Source: an uncultured Arthrobacter sp. (GTDB lineage: Bacteria > Actinomycetota > Actinomycetes > Actinomycetales > Micrococcaceae). From it: a DNA stretch of 39,999 bases. Shown piece after piece: positions 31,857 through 39,963 of the stretch. The stretch's first letter is position 1; each line of letters begins with the position of its first letter. The position numbers were made by a program, and so were the translations under genes. Location: the NCBI RefSeq assembly GCF_902805515.1, contig NZ_CADCTE010000103.1:1-39999 (forward strand). Direction: 5' to 3'. Under the pieces are notes generated by a model. The model was not told the origin of the DNA, ran no database searches, and saw only the letters and a program-made list of their open reading frames with translations.

Positions 31857-32338
31857 TTCTTCCCGCCTGTCGGATCGCTGAATGCTTCGGGGGCGGCACT
31901 CTCAAGCTCGTGCCGAAGGTTGGCTGCGATGGGGTCGAGCCGCCGGTTGGCGTAGCTGACGTACCACATGGTGATGGCGAACGTGCTGACGAACTGCGCC
32001 AGCCCGAGGAGGATGCCGATATTGACGTTGCCGAAGACCGGGGTGGCCATGAACTCGTGGGCGTAGTCGGCCAGCAGCACGTAGGCGAAGTACCACAGCA
32101 GGAATGCCACCGCCATGGGGAAGACGAAGCTGCGGTGCCGCTTGCGCAGTTCGCGGAACTGCTCGGCCTCCTGGACCTCCGTGAAATCGACGGCGGGCCG
32201 GGCGGCCGTACCCGCGGTGTGCGCACCGGCCGCCGGGGCCGCCTGGTGTGCCGGGACGCCGTCGGTCCGGCCGGTGTCCGGAGTTCCGCCGTCCGGGCCC
32301 GGCGATCCCCCGTCCGGTTCGATTGGGTGCGAACCCAT
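31853..32338 (-). CDS. DUF485 small membrane protein, symporter partner
   Basis: A 161-residue DUF485 protein. The first 70 residues are a disordered Pro/Gly/Ala-rich region. A core of two membrane segments follows, containing REAEQFRELRKRHRSFVFP-type residues, LLWYFAYVLLADYAHEFMA and FVSTFAITMWYVSYANRRLD. DUF485 proteins (YjcH type) sit with ActP-like symporters, and their exact role is unknown. The ATG at 32338 has GAGGAGG a few bases upstream, which supports it over longer in-frame starts. The stop overlaps the symporter start. Confidence 0.9.
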   Translation of the reverse strand: MGSHPIEPDGGSPGPDGGTPDTGRTDGVPAHQAAPAAGAHTAGTAARPAVDFTEVQEAEQFRELRKRHRSFVFPMAVAFLLWYFAYVLLADYAHEFMATPVFGNVNIGILLGLAQFVSTFAITMWYVSYANRRLDPIAANLRHELESAAPEAFSDPTGGKK

Positions 32339-32405
32339 TGTTCCTCCTCTGCTTGGACTTTTCCCTGCGGTGCCGGCGGCAGTGCCGGGCAGGGTCGACC
32401 TGCGA

Positions 32406-32421
32406 TGTGACTTCACTCACT
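32406..32421. promoter_or_regulatory. CRP/GlxR-type binding site upstream of the symporter operon
   Basis: TGTGA-CTTCAC-TCACT differs from the TGTGA-N6-TCACA consensus at one outer base. It is centred about 75 bp before the DUF485 start. Acetate and monocarboxylate uptake genes are known targets of CRP/GlxR-type regulators in actinobacteria, so the location fits. Confidence 0.6.
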
Positions 32422-32674
32422 CTCACTCGCGCCGGGGCGCTTTTCCAGCGCTGCGCACCAGTCCCGCGCCCAACGGGCGGCGCGCTGCGCCGAACGGTCA
32501 GCCGCGCATTTCCTCGGACCGTCCGGACCGGGCCCCTGAACGCCGCGGCCCCCGCCGGGCCGGGGTGCCACCACCGGATGACGGAAGTGGGATGGCAACG
32601 GAGTAATCGGCGCCGGCCCCTGAGCTGCGGGCCTGCCCGGCGGCGGACCCGCCGCCCGTCGTGGACCGAGCCAT

Positions 32675-32680
32675 TACTGT
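32675..32680 (+). promoter_or_regulatory. possible -10 of a leaderless kinase-gene transcript
   Basis: TACTGT is followed by 6 bases and then the ATG at 32687, without a Shine-Dalgarno sequence. No strong -35 is visible. Confidence 0.35.
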
Positions 32681-32686
32681 AGAGCC

Positions 32687-33874
32687 ATGGTCAGCCCCGC
32701 CGTCGACACCGCCCTGGTGTTCGCCGTCGCCGCCATCACCCTGGCGGTCGTTGGTTCGGTCGGATTTCGGCTGTCCCGCTCCTTCCGTGACCTCGGATCC
32801 GACGCCGACCGCGCCACCTACACCACCCTCCACACCGCGGCGCTCGCCTCCGAGCACCTGCGGGAGGGACTGACCCCGGCGGGTGCGTCCAAGGCGAGCC
32901 GCCACCTCCGCGGCCTGCTGCGGTGCGACACCCTGATGATTACCGATGAGGCGGCCGTGCTCGGCTGGGACGGCGCTCGCACGATCCCGGCCGGGGTGAT
33001 GGACGCGATCGGCGGATCGCTGGCGAATGGTCGCACGCAGATCGTACGCCGGCCCCAGCTGGAGCAGGCGGGCATCACCGGCCTGGGCGAGCTCGTCGTC
33101 GCGCCGGTCCGGGTGGACCAGCGGGTGGTGGGCACCGTCGGTGCCTTCGCCGCAGAGGCCAATGCCGGGCTGGTGCGCGCAACGAACGAACTGGCCGGCT
33201 GGGTCTCGACGCAGGTCGAGCTGGCAGAACTCGACTCCTCCCGCCGGCTGCTGATCGAGGCCGAGGTCCGGGCGCTGCGCGCCCAGATCAGCCCGCACTT
33301 CATCTACAACTCGCTCAACGCCATTGCGTCGTTCATCAACACGGACCCGCAGCGCGCCCGCGACCTCGTCGTCGAGTTCGCCGACTTCACCCGGTACTCC
33401 TTCCGGCGCCACGGCGACTTCACCACCGTGGCCGAGGAACTCCAGAGCATCGACCGGTACCTGCTCCTCGAGCGCGCCCGCTTCGGTGACCGGCTGAAGG
33501 TCCGGCTCGAGATCGGCCCGGAGGTGCTGGGCACCGTCATCCCGTTCCTGAGCCTTCAGCCGCTCGTCGAGAACGCGGTGCGGCACGGCCTCGAGTCGAA
33601 GGAGGGCACCGGGCACATCACCATCACCGCCCGCGACGCCGGGACCTTCGCGGAAGTCACCGTCGAGGACGACGGCGTGGGCATCGAGCCCGACCATCTC
33701 CGCTCCGTCCTCGCCGGCCACGCCGACGGGGTGCACGTGGGCCTGCGGAACGTCGATTCGCGGCTGCGCCAGGTGTACGGCGACGACCACGGCCTGATCA
33801 TCGACACCGCCCCCGGCGCTGGGACCCTGATCACGCTGCGGGTCCCCAAATTCCAGCCCGGGAACCGCGCCTGA
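32687..33874 (+). CDS. LytS/YehU-type sensor histidine kinase
   Basis: A 395-residue kinase with a single N-terminal membrane segment (about 8-28) rather than the multi-pass sensor of LytS or BtsS. A middle GAF-like region follows (about 80-180, with RCDTLMITDEAAVLGWDGA and LVVAPVRVDQRVVGTVGAF). The His_kinase domain has RAQISPHFIYNSLNAIASFI (phospho-acceptor His204). The ATPase domain has SLQPLVENAVRHGLE (Asn296), DDGVGIE (328-334) and HVGLRNVDSRLRQVYG. It signals to the LytTR regulator 16 bp downstream. The position between two carboxylate-type symporter operons suggests a nutrient-sensing role, as for BtsSR and YpdAB in E. coli. Confidence 0.93.
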   Translation: MVSPAVDTALVFAVAAITLAVVGSVGFRLSRSFRDLGSDADRATYTTLHTAALASEHLREGLTPAGASKASRHLRGLLRCDTLMITDEAAVLGWDGARTIPAGVMDAIGGSLANGRTQIVRRPQLEQAGITGLGELVVAPVRVDQRVVGTVGAFAAEANAGLVRATNELAGWVSTQVELAELDSSRRLLIEAEVRALRAQISPHFIYNSLNAIASFINTDPQRARDLVVEFADFTRYSFRRHGDFTTVAEELQSIDRYLLLERARFGDRLKVRLEIGPEVLGTVIPFLSLQPLVENAVRHGLESKEGTGHITITARDAGTFAEVTVEDDGVGIEPDHLRSVLAGHADGVHVGLRNVDSRLRQVYGDDHGLIIDTAPGAGTLITLRVPKFQPGNRA

Positions 33875-33890
33875 GCGTACGCTAGAGATC

Positions 33891-34610
33891 ATGGTCAATG
33901 TGGTCATCGCCGACGATGAGCTCCCTGCAGTGGAGGAGCTCGCCTTCCTGCTCTCCCAGGACAGCAGGGTGCGGACCATCCACCGCGCCTCAAGCGGCGC
34001 CGAGGTGCTTGCCACCCTCGAGCAGTCCGACGTCGACGCCCTGTTCCTCGACATCCACATGCCCGCCGTGTCCGGACTCGATATCGCACGCTCGATCGCC
34101 GCCCTCGACCGGCCGCCCGCCGTCGTCTTTGTCACCGCCGACGAGGACCGGGCGCTTGAGGCGTTCGACCTCCGGGCCGTCGACTACCTGCTCAAGCCGG
34201 TGCGGCGGGAGCGGCTGTCCGAATCGGTCCGGCGCATCTGCGAGCTCGCCGAAGGCAGCGCTGCGGCACCGGAGGTCATCACCGTCGACCAGGGCGGGAT
34301 CAGCCGGAGGATCCGCCGCGATGAGGTCCGCTACGTCCAGGCGCAGGGCGATTACGCCCGGCTTCACACCGCCGGGGCGAGCTACCTGATCCGCATTCCC
34401 CTGAACGACCTGGAACGGCAGTGGGCCGATGCAGGCTTCCTGCGTATCCACAGGTCCTACCTCGTGGCCATGGACCAGGTGAGCCTGGTGCGCCTGGGCG
34501 CCGGACGCCCCAGCGTGACCGTCGGCAACGCTGAACTGCCGGTGAGCCGCAGGCACCTGCCCGGGGTCCGCGAGCAGCTCGAGGCGACGCGCCTGCGGCC
34601 CGGCCACTAG
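33891..34610 (+). CDS. LytTR family response regulator
   Basis: A 239-residue response regulator. The receiver domain has the acidic pocket DD at residues 8-9, the phospho-Asp54 in LFLDIHMPAVSG, and Lys102 in DYLLKPV. The LytTR DNA-binding domain covers about 130-235: YVQAQGDYARLHTAGASYLI, WADAGFLRIHRSYLVAMDQV and ELPVSRRHLPGVREQL. LytTR proteins bind paired direct repeats. It follows the kinase gene by 16 bp and precedes the small membrane protein gene by 11 bp, so it probably controls the four-gene plus-strand operon and perhaps the divergent symporter operon. Confidence 0.95.
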   Translation: MVNVVIADDELPAVEELAFLLSQDSRVRTIHRASSGAEVLATLEQSDVDALFLDIHMPAVSGLDIARSIAALDRPPAVVFVTADEDRALEAFDLRAVDYLLKPVRRERLSESVRRICELAEGSAAAPEVITVDQGGISRRIRRDEVRYVQAQGDYARLHTAGASYLIRIPLNDLERQWADAGFLRIHRSYLVAMDQVSLVRLGAGRPSVTVGNAELPVSRRHLPGVREQLEATRLRPGH

Positions 34611-34621
34611 GCCGCCCCGCC

Positions 34622-35050
34622 ATGACCACCCCCGAGCCGCACCGGCCGCCCCCTGCCTCCGACTCCGGGCGCCCCGGCTCCGGACCCCCTGCCCGGGTGC
34701 GGGTCACGGCGCCGCGCACCAGCGCCCGGCCCAGTACCGGAACCTACCCGGTGACCCGTGAGATGGCCGAACACTCGGCGGTCGGCGAGGTCTTCGTCGG
34801 CTCCCTCATCCGGTCCCAGCTGCGTCTGGCGCTCGTGGTGGCCGGCGGGTTCCTCATCATCCTGATCGGCATCCCGGTCCTGCTCGGGCTGTTTCCCTCG
34901 ATCCGGGAGGTCACCGTGCTCACCGTGCCCGTGCCCTGGCTGCTGCTCGGCCTCGGGGTCTACCCGCTGTCCATCGCGTGCGCGGCCCTGTACGTCCGCA
35001 GCGCCTCGCGCAACGAAAAGCGGTTCCAGGAGCTGATCGATGAGGGCTGA
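34622..35050 (+). CDS. small two-span membrane protein, symporter partner
   Basis: A 142-residue protein. A disordered Pro/Ser/Gly/Arg-rich N-terminus (1-45) is followed by two membrane segments, LALVVAGGFLIILIGIPVLL and PWLLLGLGVYPLSIACAALY, and a basic end (SRNEKRFQELIDEG). Size, two spans and position directly before an SSS symporter parallel the DUF485 protein of the other symporter, but I see no clear DUF485 sequence match. Its last codons overlap the symporter start by 11 bp, so they are coupled. Function is unknown; a role in symporter assembly or stability is inference. Confidence 0.82.
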   Translation: MTTPEPHRPPPASDSGRPGSGPPARVRVTAPRTSARPSTGTYPVTREMAEHSAVGEVFVGSLIRSQLRLALVVAGGFLIILIGIPVLLGLFPSIREVTVLTVPVPWLLLGLGVYPLSIACAALYVRSASRNEKRFQELIDEG

Positions 35051-36578
35051 CGAGGTGGGCGACGCCTTCGGGCTCAACCCCGCCGTCGGATACGCAGCCC
35101 TGCTGCTCGTGGCGGTGACAACGCTCCTGATCGGAATCTACGGGCTGCGCATCTCGCGGACCACCGGCGACTTCTACGTGGCCTCCCGCACCGTACGGCC
35201 CTGGTGGAACGCCTCGGCCATCGGCGGTGAGTACCTCTCGGCCGCCAGTTTCCTCGGCGTCGCCGGGCTGATCCTCATCTCCGGGACCGACGCCCTGTGG
35301 TTCCCCATCGGCTACACCGCCGGATACCTGATGCTGCTGCTGTTCGTCGCCGCGCCGCTGCGCCGTTCGGGGGCCTACACGATCCCCGACTTCGCGCAGG
35401 CACGGCTGGAATCCCTGCCGGCCCGCCGCGTCACCAGCCTGCTCGTGATCGTCGTCGGCTGGCTGTACATCGTGCCGCAGCTCCACGGGGCCGCGCTCAC
35501 CGTGAGCATCACGACCGGGCTGCCGGCCTGGGTGGGCCCGCTCGCCGTCGTCGTCGTCGTGTGTGCCGGCGTGATGGGCGGCGGGATGCGCTCGATCACC
35601 TTCGTCCAGGCCTTCCAGTACTGGCTCAAGCTCACGGCGCTGGCCGTGCCCGCCGTGTTCATCCTGCTGCGCCTGGGCGTGGAGGGCCTGCCCGTGACCG
35701 ACGGGGGCGCCGCCTTCACCGCGGACCTGAACACCACCGCCGGCGCCTCCCTCTACAGCACCAGTTCCCTGGTGATCGCCCTGCTCTTCGGCACCCTGGG
35801 GCTGCCGCACGTGCTGGTGCGCTTCTATACCAACCCCGACGGCGCCTCGGCACGGCGCACCACACTGATCGTGCTGGCCCTGCTGTCGGTGTTCTACCTC
35901 TTCCCCACCCTCTTCGGCATCCTCGGGCGCATCTACACCCCCGACCTCGCCGTGCCCGGGGCGGCCGACGCCACGGTGCTGATGCTGCCCGGAAGGATCT
36001 TCGACGGCGCCGCCGGGGATGCGCTGACGGCGTTCGTCACGGCGGGGGCGTTCGCCGCATTCCTGTCCACCTCGAGCGGGCTCGTGGTCTCGCTGGCCGG
36101 CGTCGTCAGCCAGGAGTTCTTCTCCGGCAGCGTTCGGGGGTTCCGCCGGGCCGCTGTCCTTTCGACCCTGGTGCCGCTGGTCCTGGCGCTGCTGACCGAC
36201 TCGCTGGCACTTGCCGGCAGCGTGGGCTCGGTCTTCGCCTTCACCGCCTCAACGCTGTGCCCGCTGCTGCTGCTGGGCATCTGGTGGCGCGGGCTGACCG
36301 ACGCCGGGGCGGTGGCCGGCATGCTCGCCGGCGCGGTCCTGTGCGGGGGTTCGATCCTCAGTGCTGCGCTTCTCGGCCCGGAGGCGGCGTCCCTTGACTG
36401 GCTCCGGCAGCCGGCGCTCTGGACGGTGCCGGCCGCGTTCCTCGTGATGATCGTCGTGTCCCGGGCGACCCGGGGCAGGCGGCCGGCGGGCACCTCACGC
36501 GTGCTGGCGCGGCTTCACACACCCGAGGCTCCCGGGCCCCGGCTTGCCGGCCCGAAGGCCGAGCCGTCAGTCGATTGA
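35040..36578 (+). CDS. second sodium:solute symporter family transporter
   Basis: A 512-residue SSS transporter with about 13 membrane segments. Motifs parallel the ActP-like gene: RTTGDFYVASRTVRPWWNAS, IGGEYLSAASFLGVAGLIL, TIPDFAQARLESLPARRVTS, GGGMRSITFVQAFQYWLK and GLPHVLVRFYTNPDGASARR. It differs enough to be an old paralogue rather than a recent copy. Substrate is unknown; a small carboxylate is likely. The ATG at 35040 overlaps the upstream gene; a GTG at 35055 would remove the overlap. Its stop lies 12 bp inside the convergent DivIVA gene's 3' end. Confidence 0.9.
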   Translation: MRADEVGDAFGLNPAVGYAALLLVAVTTLLIGIYGLRISRTTGDFYVASRTVRPWWNASAIGGEYLSAASFLGVAGLILISGTDALWFPIGYTAGYLMLLLFVAAPLRRSGAYTIPDFAQARLESLPARRVTSLLVIVVGWLYIVPQLHGAALTVSITTGLPAWVGPLAVVVVVCAGVMGGGMRSITFVQAFQYWLKLTALAVPAVFILLRLGVEGLPVTDGGAAFTADLNTTAGASLYSTSSLVIALLFGTLGLPHVLVRFYTNPDGASARRTTLIVLALLSVFYLFPTLFGILGRIYTPDLAVPGAADATVLMLPGRIFDGAAGDALTAFVTAGAFAAFLSTSSGLVVSLAGVVSQEFFSGSVRGFRRAAVLSTLVPLVLALLTDSLALAGSVGSVFAFTASTLCPLLLLGIWWRGLTDAGAVAGMLAGAVLCGGSILSAALLGPEAASLDWLRQPALWTVPAAFLVMIVVSRATRGRRPAGTSRVLARLHTPEAPGPRLAGPKAEPSVD

Positions 36579-37145
36579 GGCCATGAGTTCGACGACCCGG
36601 TCAAGGAAGGCATCGACCTGGTTCTCCTCGTAGCCGGCGGCCCCTACGGTCTCCCGGAAGACGGCCCGGCGCACCACGTCGACGCTCAGCGGCAGATCGT
36701 TCTCGAAGTACCGCAGGAGCTTCTCGCACAGGGCGTCGACGTCCTCGGTGTTGTAGCTCAGCGCCTTCTTCTTGGTCGGCCTGCGGAAACGCTCGCCGGG
36801 GGCCCGGTGGAGCCGGCCGCGCAGGATTGCGGAGGCGCGGCCGATCTGCATCAGCCAGGCGTCTTCACCCTTCGCCTCGATCAGCTGGTCGCGTTCCCGC
36901 TGGGCGAAGGCGTCCTCGAGCCGGTCGAGTGCGGCGTCGACGTCCTGCGGCTCGTAGCCGCCCTTCGCCGGTTCGAAGACGATGGCGCGGACCTGGGCGC
37001 TGGTGATCGGACCGTCACCGGACTCGCCGTTGTTGTAGAAGGTGCGGGCCCGGACCAGGAAGCGGTCCACCTGCCGGGTGTTGTAGCCATAGCTGCGCCG
37101 GCCGACGCGCGCAAAAGGTGAGCTGCCCTGGCGAGCATCGTCCAT
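36567..37145 (-). CDS. DivIVA domain-containing protein with four motif repeats
   Basis: A 192-residue protein with four short DivIVA-type motifs: YGYNTRQVDRFL (19-30), GGYEPQDVDAAL (62-73), LSYNTEDVDALC (129-140) and AGYEENQVDAFL (170-181). The first and third share YNT..VD and the second and fourth share GYE..VD, so the protein is an internal duplication of a 60-residue unit. A linker (about 82-125) separates them. This is the cdsA-adjacent DivIVA-domain gene often seen in actinobacteria; it is not the long coiled-coil Wag31. A role in cell envelope or polarity is possible but unproven. It overlaps the convergent symporter gene by 12 bp. Confidence 0.9.
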   Translation of the reverse strand: MDDARQGSSPFARVGRRSYGYNTRQVDRFLVRARTFYNNGESGDGPITSAQVRAIVFEPAKGGYEPQDVDAALDRLEDAFAQRERDQLIEAKGEDAWLMQIGRASAILRGRLHRAPGERFRRPTKKKALSYNTEDVDALCEKLLRYFENDLPLSVDVVRRAVFRETVGAAGYEENQVDAFLDRVVELMASID

Positions 37146-37197
37146 GGTGCCTGTGTCTTTCTGCTGAGACCAAAAAGGCTGGCGGAATCCCCGTCCG

Positions 37198-38430
37198 CTA
37201 GATCAGCCCTGGTACAAATGTAGCGGACAGCAGGAACGCCATCGGCGAGGCGAAGACCACCGAGTCGAGCCGGTCCATGACTCCCCCGTGGCCGGGCAGC
37301 ATGGTGCCCATGTCCTTGACGCCGAGTTCACGCTTGATCATCGATTCGGCCAGGTCGCCGGCGGTGGCCGCCGCAACGATGGCCACGGCAAGGACCAGGC
37401 CCACCCAGAGCGGCTGGTCGAGCAGGAAGACCGCGCACAGCGCGCCGATCACCATGGCACCACCGACCGAACCGCCGAAGCCCTCCCAGGACTTCTTCGG
37501 ACTGATCTTCGGGGCCATGGGATGCTTTCCGAACAGCACGCCGATCAGGTAGCCGAAGGTGTCGTTGGCGACGACCAGCAGCAGGAGCGTCGCGATGAGC
37601 AGGTACCCGCCGGGAAGCTGGAGGAGCAGCATCGCAAAACTGAGCATGAAGGGCACCCACAGGAGGGTGAAGGCGCCGGCCATCACGGCCTGCGGCGCCC
37701 CCGGTGCGGGGTCGAGCGACCGCCACAGCAGCAGGGCCAGGAATGAGAAGACCGAGGCGAAGGCGAGGCTCTCCGCGCCGCCGTAGTAGGCGGCGAGGGG
37801 CAGTGCCACGCTTGCGGCCACCGCCGGAACCACGGGCATGCCGATGCGGCGCACCGCGAGGGCGCGCGATACCTCGAGGACGCCGAGGACGCCGAGCACC
37901 GTCACCAGTGCGACGAAGGCAAGCGGAAAGAAGAGGAGGCCGCCAAGGACCAGGATCATCAGGCCCACCCCGACCCCGATGGCGGCCGGCAGGTTCCGGC
38001 CGGCCCGCGAGGGCGCTCCCGGTTCGCGCGGCGGCCGGCGTGACCGGCGGAAGAGGCGGGGACCGCGCTTGCGTGCCTCACGCAGTTCGCGCCGGGTCAC
38101 CGGTCCGGCCGGCTCCGCAGCCGCGGGCGACGGCGTCCCGGACGTGCCGGGATGCACGGTGGCGGGGAGCGGCTCGGGTGTTGCCGGCACGTCCGGCGTC
38201 GGATCCGTGGGGCCGGAGGCGGTGGCACCGGCCCCACTGGTCCCGGGTCCGGCGGCCGTGCCGGCTGTGCCAGCCGCGCCGGCTGCCTGGACCGCCGGCA
38301 CGGCGCCGGTCACCCGCGGGACTGCGGCCGAGGCAACCGACGGACGGGGGGCGCTTGCACCGGGTGTATCACGGGCGGCGCCGTCGCCCGAGGGGACGTT
38401 GCCGCCCACTGAGGGCTTAGGAACATGCAT
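37198..38430 (-). CDS. cdsA: phosphatidate cytidylyltransferase (CDP-diacylglycerol synthase)
   Basis: CdsA makes CDP-diacylglycerol from phosphatidate and CTP in the cytoplasmic membrane, feeding all phospholipid synthesis. The catalytic core is in the C-terminal two thirds with about 7-8 membrane segments. The family signature is complete: SMIKRELGVKDMGTMLPGHG through GVMDRLD (about 362-389). A long N-terminal extension (about 1-145), rich in Pro, Ala, Gly and Thr, is likely disordered; a basic patch (RRELREARKRGPRLFRRSRR) precedes the first membrane segment. The ATG overlaps the frr stop as TGATG, fixing the start. The DivIVA gene follows 52 bp downstream. Confidence 0.95.
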   Translation of the reverse strand: MHVPKPSVGGNVPSGDGAARDTPGASAPRPSVASAAVPRVTGAVPAVQAAGAAGTAGTAAGPGTSGAGATASGPTDPTPDVPATPEPLPATVHPGTSGTPSPAAAEPAGPVTRRELREARKRGPRLFRRSRRPPREPGAPSRAGRNLPAAIGVGVGLMILVLGGLLFFPLAFVALVTVLGVLGVLEVSRALAVRRIGMPVVPAVAASVALPLAAYYGGAESLAFASVFSFLALLLWRSLDPAPGAPQAVMAGAFTLLWVPFMLSFAMLLLQLPGGYLLIATLLLLVVANDTFGYLIGVLFGKHPMAPKISPKKSWEGFGGSVGGAMVIGALCAVFLLDQPLWVGLVLAVAIVAAATAGDLAESMIKRELGVKDMGTMLPGHGGVMDRLDSVVFASPMAFLLSATFVPGLI

Positions 38431-38987
38431 CAGACTTCGAGGAGCTCGGCTTCCTTACGCTTGAGCATGTCGTCGATGGTGTCCGTGTGGGACTTCGTCA
38501 GGGCGTCGAGTTCCTTTTCGCCGCGCGAACCCTCGTCCTCGCCGGCGTCGCCGTCCTTGACGGCCTTGTCCAGGCCGTCCTTGGCCTTGCGGCGGATGTT
38601 CCGCATCGAGATCTTCGCGTCCTCGGCCTTGGTGCGCACGAGCTTGACGTACTCCTTGCGGCGCTCCTGGGTGAGCTCGGGGAGCACCACCCGGATGACG
38701 TTGCCGTCGTTGGAGGGGTTGGCGCCCAGGTCGGAGTCGCGGAGGGCGCGCTCGATGTCATTGAGGGCGGCCCGGTCGAACGGGGTGATCAGCAGGGTGC
38801 GCGCCTCGGGGTTCTGGAAGGAGGCAAGCTGCTGCAGCGGCGTCGGCGCGCCGTAGTAGCTGACCATGACCTTGGAGAACATCGCAGGATTGGCCCGCCC
38901 GGTCCGCACAGTCGCGAAGTCGACCTTCGCCGCTTCGACGGCCTTGTCCATCTTCTCGGTGGCCTCTAGCAAGATCTCTTCGATCAC
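38430..38987 (-). CDS. frr: ribosome recycling factor
   Basis: RRF (185 aa) splits the post-termination ribosome with EF-G. The whole protein matches: [80 protein letters not shown] and [19 protein letters not shown]. The L-shaped two-domain structure is of full length. It lies 100 bp after pyrH and overlaps cdsA by one base. The start is a GTG (VIEEILLEA) with GGAG upstream. Order tsf-pyrH-frr-cdsA is the standard bacterial one. Confidence 0.97.
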   Translation of the reverse strand: MIEEILLEATEKMDKAVEAAKVDFATVRTGRANPAMFSKVMVSYYGAPTPLQQLASFQNPEARTLLITPFDRAALNDIERALRDSDLGANPSNDGNVIRVVLPELTQERRKEYVKLVRTKAEDAKISMRNIRRKAKDGLDKAVKDGDAGEDEGSRGEKELDALTKSHTDTIDDMLKRKEAELLEV

Positions 38988-39087
38988 GATGTCTCCTTAG
39001 CTCTGCGTTCAGTTGCCCGGCAACCGGTCCAGTGTTCAATCCTAGTTCACCGACCGGACCCCGGGGCCCGGATTCGGAGCCCGCGGG

Positions 39088-39828
39088 CTAGTTGGTGACC
39101 CGCGTGCCGAGCTTCTCGCCGCGGATGGCACGCGTGACGTTGCCCTCGCCCTCCATGCCGAACACCACCATCTCCAGGTCGTTGTCCTTGCACATGGTCA
39201 TGGCGGTCTGGTCCATCACCCGGATATCACGGCGCAGGGCCTCCTCGTAGGAGAGGGTGATGAGCTTCTCGGCGGAGGGATCCTTATGGGGATCGGCCGT
39301 GTAGACGCCGTCGACCCCGCTCTTGGCCATCAACACCTCATCGGCGTGCACCTCGAGCGCGCGCTGGGCCGCCACGGTGTCGGTGGAGAAGTACGGCAGT
39401 CCCGCGCCGGCACCGAAGATGACCACACGGCCCTTCTCGAGGTGGCGGATGGCGCGCCGGGGAATGTACGCCTCGGCAACCTGGCCCATGGTGATGGCGC
39501 TCTGGACGCGGGTTTCGACGCCCTCCTGCTCCAGGAAGTCCTGGAGTGCGAGGCAGTTCATCACCGTGCCGAGCATGCCCATGTAGTCGGCGCGCGAGCG
39601 GTCCATCCCGCTCTGGGAGAGTTCAGCGCCGCGGAAGAAGTTTCCACCGCCGACGACGATCGCCACCTCCACCTCGCCTACAGTGGCCGCGATCTGCTTG
39701 GATACAGCCCTCACCGTTTCCGGATCGACGCCGAGCTTGCCGCCGCCGAAGACCTCGCCGGAAAGCTTGAGGAGCACCCGCCGTCGTCCGTTCTTGCCAC
39801 CCGTGATTGCCGGTTCAAGGTTGTCCAT
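39088..39828 (-). CDS. pyrH: UMP kinase
   Basis: PyrH (246 aa) phosphorylates UMP to UDP, an essential pyrimidine step. Family marks: [75 protein letters not shown] and [18 protein letters not shown]. The ATG at 39828 has GGGAGG 6 bases upstream, so the longer in-frame start is rejected. A terminator precedes it, so it needs its own promoter; TATTCT (39880-39875) on the minus strand is a possible -10, without a clear -35. Confidence 0.97.
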   Translation of the reverse strand: MDNLEPAITGGKNGRRRVLLKLSGEVFGGGKLGVDPETVRAVSKQIAATVGEVEVAIVVGGGNFFRGAELSQSGMDRSRADYMGMLGTVMNCLALQDFLEQEGVETRVQSAITMGQVAEAYIPRRAIRHLEKGRVVIFGAGAGLPYFSTDTVAAQRALEVHADEVLMAKSGVDGVYTADPHKDPSAEKLITLSYEEALRRDIRVMDQTAMTMCKDNDLEMVVFGMEGEGNVTRAIRGEKLGTRVTN

Positions 39829-39899
39829 GATGCCTCCCAGGGCGTAAAGCGGTGCGTTCTGCACAGTTTGTAAAAGAATACGGTGCGCCGGGCGGGCGC

Positions 39900-39933
39900 G
39901 AAAAAGGGTGGCCACCAGGGGCGGCCACCCTTT
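39900..39933 (-). terminator. Rho-independent terminator after tsf
   Basis: On the minus strand AAAGGGTGGCC and GGCCACCCTTT form a perfect 11-bp stem (39933-39923 and 39913-39903) with a 9-base loop. The 3' arm runs into TTTTT (39905-39901). This is the only classical U-tailed terminator in the window. Confidence 0.85.
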
Positions 39934-39963
39934 CCATTGTTACAACCGATCCGACGTCCGGAC

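Larger units (their letters stand above)
32339..32686. other. 348-bp divergent regulatory region
   Basis: Between the divergent DUF485-symporter operon and the LytS-type kinase gene. It contains a CRP/GlxR-type site at 32406-32421, a run of GTGAG/GAGTG repeats next to it (about 32411-32430 on the minus strand), and a possible leaderless -10 for the kinase gene at 32675. No gene is supported here. The middle (about 32440-32640) is GC-rich with no clear element. Confidence 0.6.

Noticed and set aside
32498..34135. 545-codon open frame on the minus strand
   Set aside because: Antisense to the kinase and response-regulator genes, both of which have clear domains.
5801..36578. integrated mobile island or prophage
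   Set aside because: No integrase, transposase, attachment repeat or tRNA boundary is visible, and the genes are ordinary actinobacterial metabolism.
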